Source of the DNA: Sulfuricurvum sp.
GTDB taxonomy: Bacteria; Campylobacterota; Campylobacteria; Campylobacterales; Sulfurimonadaceae
NCBI GenBank assembly: GCA_030679635.1
Contig: JAUXSZ010000063.1
Location: 1-5,517, forward strand
Length of the DNA stretch: 5,517 nucleotides
Direction of reading: 5' to 3'
Positions 1 through 5,517 of this stretch are shown here, piece by piece. The position numbers and the translations under genes are program-made. How positions within the stretch are numbered: the first letter of the stretch is position 1; the number at the start of each line of letters is the position of its first letter. Below the pieces are notes generated by a model. It saw nothing but the letters and a program-made list of their open reading frames with translations, did not search any database and was not told the origin of the DNA.

Positions 1-1314
1 AATTATACCCCAAAAACGACCCCAGCCAAAGGCTTTTAGGGTCATGTACAATCCGACAAGTCCGCTCATAGAAGTTCCCAGGGCAAGGCCTGCCGCACCG
101 AGGATTTTGAGAAGGGAAAGCGATACGATCAAATGGGTGACCAGCATATAGGTGGCGATTTTGGCGGCGTAGCTTTGCTGATTGGTGGCATAAAGCCACA
201 GGGAGAAGAGCTTGCTGAGGCCAAAAATGAGAAGTCCTACCATATACATTTGCAGCACTAAAGAGGTCTGAACCGTGTCACTGGCACTGAATGCTCCTCT
301 CTCAAAGAGGAGAGATGTCATTTCAGGGGCGAGGATAATTCCCCCCATCGTGCTGTAAAGGAGAGTAAAGGCTAAAAACCAAAAAGCGGTAGAGAGGTTT
401 TGAAGCGCTTTCGTTTCGTCTGAATTTTTAAGATAGCGGGCAATTTTAGGAAAGAGAGCGGTGGCGGTGGCAATGGCAAACAACGCGAGTGGAAGCTGAA
501 ATACACGGTTGGCGTAGTACAGATAGCTAATGGCACCGGCTCCTAAATACGTGGCAATCCAGGTATCCACAAATGCAGAAACCTGTGCCGTTGAATTGCC
601 CCAGATGGCGGGAAGGAACTGCTTGTTAAACGTTTTGGTCTCATCTTTGACTCTGTGCGCTTTGGCGTAATAGTATTTGAATCCTCCCCAAATCGATTTC
701 GTCAGGCCTGCATAATGGACAGCAACAAGATGGACCAAGACTTGCAAAACCCCTCCGGCAACAACTCCCCAGCTCAGGTAATAGACGGCAGTTGGCTGAT
801 CTTTCCCTTGCGCTAGGTAGAGGGCTGCGATCATCGTCATATTAAGGAGACCCGTTGCATACGCAGTGACGGCAAAACGATTTTTGTACTGCAGATACGT
901 TCCCAAAAAGGTGACGACAAAAATTAAGATGAGATAGGTAAAGTTAATAGTGACGTAGGGTGCGGCGATGTGGAGCGTTTTATCGTCGTACCCCAATGCA
1001 ATAATTTTGGTTGCTGCTTCGGGAAACGCAAAAACGGCTAATGTCATGACCCCGATAATAGAAACAAAGCGGATAAAAATGCGAATCGAAAAGAGGCTTT
1101 TATTACGTGAATGGGTGTAAGCGGGTAAAAAGCTTTGGGTGAATGCCCCTTCGGCAAAAATACGGCGAAAGAGGTTTGGGAGTTTGAAGGCGATGAAAAA
1201 GATGTCGCTGTACAAATTCGCCCCGAGGACGGAAGCCGTCATCATGTCACGGACAAATCCCAAAACGCGCGAAAAAAGGATACCTGAACTGTTGGCAAAA
1301 ATAGATTTGAACAT
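1..1314 (-). CDS. murJ: Lipid II flippase MurJ (MviN), C-terminus cut by window edge
   Basis: MurJ moves the peptidoglycan precursor lipid II across the inner membrane as a member of the MOP exporter superfamily. Exactly 438 codons are open from the ATG (complement of 1312-1314) to the left edge, with no stop, so perhaps 30-50 C-terminal residues are missing. The protein is a chain of hydrophobic segments throughout. Residues 13-23 (LFSRVLGFVRD) and 43-58 (FKLPNLFRRIFAEGAF) match the family N-terminus. By alignment from memory, R16, R22, D23, D37, R50 and E55 correspond to functionally important E. coli R18, R24, D25, D39, R52 and E57. R270 in YYANRVFQLP fits E. coli R270 of the central cavity. 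An in-frame TAA precedes the ATG with no other start between, so the start is firm, although no clear Shine-Dalgarno precedes it. It is divergent from the next gene. Family assignment is secure. Confidence 0.95.
   Translation of the reverse strand, partial: MFKSIFANSSGILFSRVLGFVRDMMTASVLGANLYSDIFFIAFKLPNLFRRIFAEGAFTQSFLPAYTHSRNKSLFSIRIFIRFVSIIGVMTLAVFAFPEAATKIIALGYDDKTLHIAAPYVTINFTYLILIFVVTFLGTYLQYKNRFAVTAYATGLLNMTMIAALYLAQGKDQPTAVYYLSWGVVAGGVLQVLVHLVAVHYAGLTKSIWGGFKYYYAKAHRVKDETKTFNKQFLPAIWGNSTAQVSAFVDTWIATYLGAGAISYLYYANRVFQLPLALFAIATATALFPKIARYLKNSDETKALQNLSTAFWFLAFTLLYSTMGGIILAPEMTSLLFERGAFSASDTVQTSLVLQMYMVGLLIFGLSKLFSLWLYATNQQSYAAKIATYMLVTHLIVSLSLLKILGAAGLALGTSMSGLVGLYMTLKAFGWGRFWGII
294..312. 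repeat. 7-bp inverted repeat inside murJ
   Basis: CTCCTCT (294-300) and AGAGGAG (306-312) are perfect inverted copies around a 5-nt spacer. It lies in the codons for the conserved LLFERGAF stretch of MurJ, whose Leu, Glu and Arg codons alone can produce this pattern. There is no following T-tract, so it is not a terminator. It is probably a by-product of coding. Confidence 0.3.
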
Positions 1315-1364
1315 AAGACAAAGGACCGTTGTTAAATTTTACGTGAGTTTAACCGATATGTCAT

Positions 1365-1370
1365 TAAAAT
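1365..1370 (+). promoter_or_regulatory. Possible -10 element for the fapA-like/ruvA/ddl operon
   Basis: TAAAAT lies 27 bp before the 1398 ATG and 33 bp before the 1404 ATG, in an AT-rich stretch of the divergent intergenic region. There is no recognisable -35 hexamer 16-18 bp upstream and no TGn extension. Campylobacterota sigma-70 promoters often lack a clear -35 box, so this is a candidate only. Some promoter is expected here, because the upstream gene is divergent and cannot supply read-through. Confidence 0.35.
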
Positions 1371-1372
1371 AG

Positions 1373-1388
1373 CTCATCATAACATGAG
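1373..1388. repeat. Short inverted repeat over the murJ -10 region
   Basis: CTCAT (1373-1377) and ATGAG (1384-1388) are inverted copies around a 6-nt centre. They overlap the predicted murJ extended -10 and sit just before the start of the rightward operon. A regulator bound here could affect both directions, but 5-bp arms are common by chance and no known operator is recognised. Confidence 0.25.
1376..1384 (-). promoter_or_regulatory. Extended -10 promoter element of murJ
   Basis: On the minus strand this reads TGTTATGAT, a TGn-extended -10 hexamer (TATGAT) one mismatch from TATAAT. Transcription would begin near 1369, giving a leader of roughly 55 nt before the murJ ATG. The -35 position would fall at about 1398-1404, inside the start of the divergent gene, so the two genes share regulatory DNA. 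An extended -10 can work without a good -35 box. This is sequence-based inference. Confidence 0.5.
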
Positions 1389-1391
1389 AAG

Positions 1392-1397
1392 AAAGGG
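1392..1397 (+). promoter_or_regulatory. Ribosome binding site that bears on the fapA-like start
   Basis: AAAGGG directly abuts the ATG at 1398, with zero spacing, but lies 6 nt before a second in-frame ATG at 1404. The spacing therefore favours 1404 as the true start. Only the weaker GAGAAG (1386-1391) is well spaced for 1398. The choice changes the protein by two residues. Confidence 0.5.
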
Positions 1398-3311
1398 ATG
1401 CTGATGGCAATACTGGTACATAAAGCAGTAGCGGTCGATAGTGCTGACTCTATTCCTCCTTTTATTATTCGTACGAGCAATGTTGCCAAAGAACTAATGC
1501 AAGCAGCTTCCAATCATAAAGTGTCTGTCCATTCGCTTGACTTTAGACTGTTAGAAGTCCAAACGCTTAGTCGAATCGTTGATGAAGCCCCTGACAATGA
1601 GGAGGATTGGACTGAGCTCTCTGCTACAGACATTGATAACATTACGGATGAACTTTATTTGAATCCGAAATTTGAACTCAAACAAATTTATGAAGTTGAA
1701 ATTTTTTCGATCACACAACACCATCCGTTAGAACACATGGATCTTTCAATTGCGGGTAATACAACATTATGTAAAATTTTTTTAATGATAAAAGCACACA
1801 GTGAAGTAACGTATAATGAGAATTTTGAGAATGATTTTTATGAATTAGTTAAAAAGAAAAAACTGCGGGCCAACGTGATGATTGGGATTTTTGAGTCAAT
1901 GATGCGGAGCAATTTGGCTGAATTGATCGCCAAAATTCGGGTCAGTGAAATCTACCGATTTGAAGGGCAGGAACGCTATCTTGTTGCCCAAAGTTTGGAG
2001 CCAGTTGCGACCATTAATGATGAATTGATTTTGCACTATGATAAAAAACAGCTCGGTCTTGATGAAGCAGATCGAGTGGATTATGCGAAGAGAGGATACA
2101 TTATCAGCGTCGTTGCCAATGATTTGCTGATCGAGTATATTAAGCCCATAAAAGGGACAAGCGGTCGTAATTGTAGAGGGGAATATATTGTTACAGCAGA
2201 GCCGCTGATCTGTAACGAACCTACCTTTACTATAGGCGAAAATATTCTTCGTGATGAGAACGACAAAAGGATAGAATTCCGCGCTAAAACGGGTGGATAT
2301 GTAACCTTTGAAGGGGGAATGTATGACATTAAGAAAGAAATGGACGTTACTGAAATCAGTTTTCGCTCCACAGGTTCGATAGACACTCAAATGGATGCAG
2401 ATGTATCCATCAATGTTAAAGAAAAAGACCCTCTCAAAGATGCGATTGGTACGGGGATGGAAGTGACCGTCAATATGATAAATATTGATGGAAATGTGGG
2501 GCCTGATGCCAAAGTAACCGCACACAAGGCAGTGGTTGAAGGACAAGTGCATAGCAGCGCAACAATAACTTCTGATATTTTAAGCATTAACATCCATAAA
2601 GGAAAAGCGTACGGAAAAGAGATTCATATTAAACGTCTTGAACACGGTGCGGTAGAAGGCGAGCACGTAACCGTAGACCAAGCAACAGGGGGCATTGTAC
2701 ATGCAAAAGAGATTCATGTCGACTTGCTGGGTTCTCATAATAAACTAACCGCTTCAAAACGAATTGAGATTACAAAATTGCAAGGTGGTGAAAATATATT
2801 AACCATTGACCCTTTGCTGAATGAATCAAAAGAATTTTTAAACGACGAGATGAAGCTTATGATGGAAGTCAAAAAGAATATTCATGAGATTGAAAAAGAA
2901 CTTACCGGTTATGAACAAACAATGAGAGACAACACTTCGGCCTATGAAGAGATCAAAAAAAAATTAATAAATTATAAAAATAATGGGATTCAAATCCCTA
3001 TAGCGTATGCTCAAAAATACAAGCAGTTTCAAGATTTTCACAGAAAGCTTGATGGGTTGAGAAAAGAGTATCAAGAAAAACTAGACCATTATGCTTTTAT
3101 CAGTGGTCGGCATAGGGCATTGCAAAACGAAATATTTGAAGCTCGGATTATTAATCACGACCGCTGGCATAATTACAATGAAATTATTTTCAAATTAATT
3201 GACCCACCTATTGATGTTACCTATTTTCCCAGTGATAACAGCGAAGAGAAAATATTGGGTTTACACGTAGATGATGAGGGAAAATTTTCGATTAAGGTAT
3301 TAGCACAATGA
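1398..3311 (+). CDS. FapA/DUF342-family protein (beta-helix and coiled coil), function unknown
   Basis: The 637-residue protein has no signal peptide or membrane segment, so it is probably cytoplasmic. Residues 1-150 are an acidic N-terminal region I do not recognise. Residues about 155-265 resemble the FapA N-terminal region and end in the family hallmark GTSGRNCRGEYI (253-264; typical form G-T-x-G-x-x-x-x-G). Residues about 265-360 are beta-rich. Residues about 360-470 form a repetitive right-handed beta-helix-like section. Residues about 475-566 are rich in K and E and likely coiled coil, followed by a short beta-rich tail (NYNEIIFKLIDPPIDVTYFP). FapA was named for an effect on flagella in Vibrio, but the family is broad and no flagellar gene lies nearby, so no function is assigned. 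The DNA is more AT-rich than its neighbours. The stop overlaps the ruvA start (ATGA). The start may be 1404 rather than 1398. Confidence 0.85.
   Translation: MLMAILVHKAVAVDSADSIPPFIIRTSNVAKELMQAASNHKVSVHSLDFRLLEVQTLSRIVDEAPDNEEDWTELSATDIDNITDELYLNPKFELKQIYEVEIFSITQHHPLEHMDLSIAGNTTLCKIFLMIKAHSEVTYNENFENDFYELVKKKKLRANVMIGIFESMMRSNLAELIAKIRVSEIYRFEGQERYLVAQSLEPVATINDELILHYDKKQLGLDEADRVDYAKRGYIISVVANDLLIEYIKPIKGTSGRNCRGEYIVTAEPLICNEPTFTIGENILRDENDKRIEFRAKTGGYVTFEGGMYDIKKEMDVTEISFRSTGSIDTQMDADVSINVKEKDPLKDAIGTGMEVTVNMINIDGNVGPDAKVTAHKAVVEGQVHSSATITSDILSINIHKGKAYGKEIHIKRLEHGAVEGEHVTVDQATGGIVHAKEIHVDLLGSHNKLTASKRIEITKLQGGENILTIDPLLNESKEFLNDEMKLMMEVKKNIHEIEKELTGYEQTMRDNTSAYEEIKKKLINYKNNGIQIPIAYAQKYKQFQDFHRKLDGLRKEYQEKLDHYAFISGRHRALQNEIFEARIINHDRWHNYNEIIFKLIDPPIDVTYFPSDNSEEKILGLHVDDEGKFSIKVLAQ
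2615..2717 (+). repeat. 13-bp direct repeat encoding beta-helix rungs 90 bp apart
   Basis: AAAAGAGATTCAT occurs at 2615-2627 and again at 2705-2717, exactly 90 bp (30 codons) apart. Both copies encode KEIH (residues 407-410 and 437-440). A third, diverged copy of the same position is HKAV, with K377 again 30 residues earlier. This marks a two-rung protein repeat in the beta-helix rather than a mobile or regulatory DNA repeat. Confidence 0.6.
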
Positions 3312-3871
3312 TTATTGGTTTAGAAGGAAATATTGTCTATAAAGAACCGTCCACGCTGCATTTGGATGTCAATGGGGTGATTTATGAGGTTTTTATTTCG
3401 TTGCACACATATAGTGCATTAAGCGCTGATCGTGTCAGAGTGCATACCACCCATATTATCCGTGAAGATGCACAGCAGTTGTACGGTTTTACCCAAAAAG
3501 GGGAAAAAACACTCTTTGACGGGATGCTAAAAATCAACGGAATCGGCCCAAAAGCAGCTCTTGCAATCTGCAGCACCTTTACGCCGGAGCAGTTTGCGGG
3601 TATTATTACGTCTAAAGATGTCAATGCGTTGAAAAAAGTTCCCGGAATCGGACCTAAAAGTGCAGGGCGTATTATGGTGGAATTGGCCGGTTTTGATGCG
3701 GTCCTTTTACAAGGTGATACGATCATTAGCAGTGCCGCTTCGGAAGCTTCTATGGCGCTTGAATCGCTCGGGTTTAAAAGAGAACAGATCGCCAAAGCAT
3801 TGAGCGCATCGAGCGCCACCGATACCGCCTCTTTGGTCAAAGAGGCATTGAAACAATTACAAAAACTTTAA
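3308..3871 (+). CDS. ruvA: Holliday junction branch migration protein RuvA
   Basis: RuvA binds four-way DNA junctions as a tetramer and positions the RuvB motor for branch migration in recombinational repair. The 187 residues are close to the usual family length. Residues 1-60 are the OB-fold domain (MIIGLEGNIVYKE start), with the IREDAQQLYGF motif. In it, E53 and D54 match the acidic-pin residues E55 and D56 of E. coli. Two helix-hairpin-helix motifs follow: LKINGIGPKAALAI (about 74-87) and LKKVPGIGPKSAGRI (about 108-121). Residues about 142-187 are the small C-terminal RuvB-binding domain, ending VKEALKQLQKL. The ATG overlaps the upstream stop as ATGA, with TAAGGT (3293-3298) 9 nt upstream, so translation is probably coupled to the FapA-like gene. 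ruvB and ruvC are not in the window; separated ruv genes are common in this phylum. Confidence 0.97.
   Translation: MIIGLEGNIVYKEPSTLHLDVNGVIYEVFISLHTYSALSADRVRVHTTHIIREDAQQLYGFTQKGEKTLFDGMLKINGIGPKAALAICSTFTPEQFAGIITSKDVNALKKVPGIGPKSAGRIMVELAGFDAVLLQGDTIISSAASEASMALESLGFKREQIAKALSASSATDTASLVKEALKQLQKL
3827..3846. repeat. Perfect 9-bp inverted repeat at the 3' end of ruvA
   Basis: GCCTCTTTG (3827-3835) and CAAAGAGGC (3838-3846) are exact inverted copies around GT. As RNA this could form a 7-8 bp stem with a 4-6 nt loop. It lies within the last 15 ruvA codons (ASLVKEA) and ends 35 nt before the ddl TTG start. No T-tract follows directly, so it is not a standard intrinsic terminator. It might act as an RNA stability or translation element for ddl, or be a protein-binding palindrome, or be coincidence. 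Confidence 0.45.
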
Positions 3872-3876
3872 AAGGA
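3871..3876 (+). promoter_or_regulatory. Ribosome binding site fixing the ddl TTG start
   Basis: AAAGGA overlaps the last base of the ruvA stop codon and lies 5 nt before TTG (3882-3884). The family N-terminus (KLAILFGGASYEHE) begins directly at this codon, and the next in-frame ATG (codon 52, after the conserved GGASYEHE) would delete it. The rare TTG start is therefore well supported. Confidence 0.75.
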
Positions 3877-3881
3877 CAACT

Positions 3882-4919
3882 TTGAAATTAGCAATTTTAT
3901 TCGGCGGAGCCAGTTATGAACATGAAATCAGCATTGTCAGTGCCATCACGGTAAAAGGAAAACTCTCCCATTTTGATTTGAGTTTTATATTCTGCGATCA
4001 GGATCACCGTTTTTATCTCGTTGAAGCGGCAAAAATGAAAGCAACGACCTTTTCACGCTCCCAGCACCTAAAAATGCCTCAATTGACCTTAGTCAAAGGG
4101 GGATTTGAGCAACGGGGGCTTTTCGGTGCAAAAATGCATACGATGCCTGTACTCAATCTGATTCACGGCGGGGATGGCGAAGACGGTTCGATTGCCGCCC
4201 TTTTTGATTTTTACGGGGTCTCTTTTATCGGACCGCGTAAAGAGGCGTCCATGCTCAGCTTTGACAAGCACTACACGAAGTGGTTTGCCGCGTCGATGGG
4301 TGTCCAAACTCTGCCGTATGAAGTCATAACAAGAGAAACGATTAAAACAATTACGACACCGTACCCTTTTATTATCAAGCCATCTTGCCTTGGCAGTTCT
4401 ATCGGGGTGAGCATCGTCCGTGAGGCGAGTGAATTGGCGTATGCACTTGATGTGGCGTTTGAATATGATAATGTATTGCTGATCGAACCGTTTATATCGG
4501 GAGTGAAAGAGTACAATCTTGCAGGATACGGTTCACGTGGAGAGATCACCTACTCGATTGTCGAAGAACCTCAAAAAGCAGAATTTTTAGATTTTGAGAA
4601 AAAATATCTCGATTTTTCACGCTCTGCAAAAGTTGAGGAAGCGGCCGTTTCGGACACATTGGTAGCCCAATTACGTGATACCTTTAAGACACTCTATCTT
4701 CCTTTGTTTGAGGGTGCACTGATCCGATGCGACTTCTTTGAGATTGATGGTCAGGTGTATCTCAATGAGATCAATCCGATTCCGGGCTCCATGGCGAACT
4801 ATCTTTTTGAAGATTTTCAAGGGGCAATCAGCACCCTCTTGGGGTCGTTGCCGCAGAAAAAAGAAATTTCCATTCAGTACGATTACATTCACTCTATTTC
4901 ACAAGCCAAAGGGAAATAA
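3882..4919 (+). CDS. ddl: D-alanine--D-alanine ligase
   Basis: Ddl joins two D-alanines using ATP in the cytoplasm, making the dipeptide that MurF adds to the peptidoglycan precursor. The 345-residue length fits Campylobacterota Ddl. The N-lobe has GGASYEHE (8-15) with catalytic E13 (E. coli DdlB E15) and HGGDGEDGSIAALFDFYGV (95-113). The ATP-grasp part has K129 in SFDKHYTK, KPSCLGSSIG (166-175) with K166 and S172 (E. coli K144 and S150), and IEPF (201-204). R282 and D284 (IRCDFFE), and E296 and N298 (NEINPIPGS) match E. coli R255, D257, E270 and N272. Y242 aligns with E. coli Y216, which favours D-Ala over D-lactate as the second substrate. The segment after N298, PIPGSMANYLF, differs from the enterobacterial TSPGMTSHS form; I recall this as typical of the phylum. 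It follows ruvA by 10 nt. Confidence 0.96.
   Translation: MKLAILFGGASYEHEISIVSAITVKGKLSHFDLSFIFCDQDHRFYLVEAAKMKATTFSRSQHLKMPQLTLVKGGFEQRGLFGAKMHTMPVLNLIHGGDGEDGSIAALFDFYGVSFIGPRKEASMLSFDKHYTKWFAASMGVQTLPYEVITRETIKTITTPYPFIIKPSCLGSSIGVSIVREASELAYALDVAFEYDNVLLIEPFISGVKEYNLAGYGSRGEITYSIVEEPQKAEFLDFEKKYLDFSRSAKVEEAAVSDTLVAQLRDTFKTLYLPLFEGALIRCDFFEIDGQVYLNEINPIPGSMANYLFEDFQGAISTLLGSLPQKKEISIQYDYIHSISQAKGK
4908..4913 (+). promoter_or_regulatory. Ribosome binding site for the hydrolase GTG start
   Basis: AAAGGG lies within the last ddl codons, 8 nt before GTG (4922-4924). With only 2 nt between the ddl stop and this start, ribosomes finishing ddl can reinitiate. No in-frame ATG or other strong start near 4922 has comparable spacing. 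Confidence 0.6.
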
Positions 4920-4921
4920 GG

Positions 4922-5517
4922 GTGGCACTTAAAACGGTTCACTATGCAGGCGTTGCGTTTTCTATCAGTTACGAAATTCTAAATCCCAACCAACTCCACG
5001 ATATTATTTTTTTACATGGATGGGGGTCGTCTAAAAATCTGATGAAACAGGCCTTCTCCAAAACACTTCCGTCGTTTCGCCATATCTACATCGACATGCC
5101 GGGCTTTGGTGGGAGCAATTGCGATGTCCCGCTCAAAACAGATGATTATGCCGTAATTATGGAACTCTTTTTGAAAGAGATCGATGCACATAAAAACGTT
5201 ATTTTGGGCCATTCATTCGGCGGAAAAGTGGCGACACTTCTGAATCCTGAGCTTTTAGTACTCGTAGCATCGGCGGGGATATTGGTTCCCAAACCGTTAA
5301 AAATCCGGACAAAAATAGCCCTCTTCAAACTTCTCAAATTTACAGGACTTACCTCCTTGCGATCACTCTTTGTCGCGCCCGATGTATCAGGGATGTCCGA
5401 AGCTATGTACCAGACGTTTAAAAACGTGGTAAACGAAGATTTTAGCGACCGATTCAAAGCGTACAAAGGCAAAGTTCTGTTGTGTTTTGGTGAACGTGAT
5501 ACGGCTACGCCTCTGTG
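4922..5517 (+). CDS. Alpha/beta-fold hydrolase, C-terminus cut by window edge
   Basis: 198 codons plus 2 bases are open from GTG to the right edge. The protein is a typical alpha/beta hydrolase. IIFLHGWGSS (28-37) carries the oxyanion-hole HGWG motif. YIDMPGFGGS (56-65) is the conserved strand and loop after it. GHSFGG (96-101) is the nucleophile elbow with S98, and LLCFGERDTATPL (186-198) supplies the likely catalytic D193. The catalytic His, expected some 20-40 residues on, lies outside the window. Residues about 120-180 (basic, helical) should be the cap over the active site, which sets specificity. There is no signal peptide, so it is probably cytoplasmic. The substrate cannot be read from sequence. 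It follows ddl by 2 nt; from memory, Campylobacter has a hydrolase between ddl and murF, so murF may come next. That hints at wall metabolism but does not prove it. Confidence 0.88.
   Translation, partial: MALKTVHYAGVAFSISYEILNPNQLHDIIFLHGWGSSKNLMKQAFSKTLPSFRHIYIDMPGFGGSNCDVPLKTDDYAVIMELFLKEIDAHKNVILGHSFGGKVATLLNPELLVLVASAGILVPKPLKIRTKIALFKLLKFTGLTSLRSLFVAPDVSGMSEAMYQTFKNVVNEDFSDRFKAYKGKVLLCFGERDTATPL

Noticed and set aside
1292..1310. Sigma-54-like TTGGCA followed by TTTGA upstream of the FapA-like gene
   Set aside because: The GG and the required GC are not 10 bases apart (TT occupies the -12 position), so it fails the -24/-12 rule. It also lies in murJ coding sequence.
1139..1372. 77-codon open frame on the plus strand
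   Set aside because: It lies almost wholly antisense to the conserved N-terminal coding region of murJ, and its basic, low-complexity product resembles no family.
1384..1404. Seven-triplet frame (ATG to TGA) overlapping the 1404 ATG as TGATG
   Set aside because: It could be read as a coupling leader peptide, but it has no ribosome binding site and such short frames are frequent by chance.
1896..2552. 218-codon open frame on the minus strand inside the FapA-like gene
   Set aside because: It is antisense to a well-supported gene whose frame carries a recognisable family motif. The antisense product is rich in Phe, Ile, His and Cys without any domain. The shorter minus-strand frames at 2081-2386 and 2387-2593 are rejected likewise.
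2985..2998. GGGATT...AATCCC inverted repeat in the FapA-like gene
   Set aside because: The 2-nt centre and 6-bp arms in mid-gene, with no T-tract, look coincidental.
3382..3840. 152-codon minus-strand frame inside ruvA
   Set aside because: It is a shadow of the conserved ruvA frame, with no domain and no ribosome binding site.
5012..5472. Minus-strand frames of 66 and 108 codons inside the hydrolase gene
   Set aside because: They overlap each other and are antisense to clear alpha/beta hydrolase motifs.
1..5517. Search for mobile elements, CRISPR, tRNA, rRNA, riboswitch or a new defence system
   Set aside because: Coding density is near complete with housekeeping or syntenic genes. No terminal repeats, spacer arrays, integrase or transposase motifs, or cloverleaf-like sequences were seen.

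Overview
The window looks like an ordinary chromosomal segment of a Campylobacterota (epsilonproteobacterial) bacterium. This assignment comes from the protein sequences, the AT-leaning composition and the gene order: murJ, then a FapA/DUF342-family gene, ruvA, ddl and an alpha/beta hydrolase. From memory, a similar cluster occurs in Campylobacter and Helicobacter. The moderate GC content would fit a free-living sulfur-oxidising genus such as Sulfuricurvum or Sulfurimonas, but the genus is a guess.

Layout. Bases 1-1314 carry murJ (lipid II flippase) on the minus strand; its last few dozen C-terminal residues lie beyond the left edge. An 83-bp divergent intergenic region (1315-1397) holds a good extended -10 element for murJ, a weaker -10-like element for the rightward genes, and a short inverted repeat. 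Four tightly packed genes then run rightward: a 637-residue FapA/DUF342-family protein (1398-3311), ruvA (3308-3871, ATGA overlap), ddl (3882-4919, TTG start, 10-nt gap) and an alpha/beta-fold hydrolase (from 4922, GTG start, 2-nt gap, cut by the right edge). The spacing implies one transcript with translational coupling.

How the genes relate. MurJ and Ddl both serve peptidoglycan synthesis: Ddl makes the D-Ala-D-Ala dipeptide and MurJ flips finished lipid II. RuvA is a Holliday-junction protein with no direct link to the wall. The FapA-like protein and the hydrolase have no assignable substrate or partner from sequence.

No mobile element, CRISPR array, RNA gene, phage gene or defence system was found. 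No stretch above 300 bases lacks a gene. The most interesting item is the FapA-like gene: an uncharacterised beta-helix plus coiled-coil protein, locally very AT-rich, sitting between murJ and ruvA. Second is a perfect 9-bp inverted repeat at the 3' end of ruvA, just before the ddl start.
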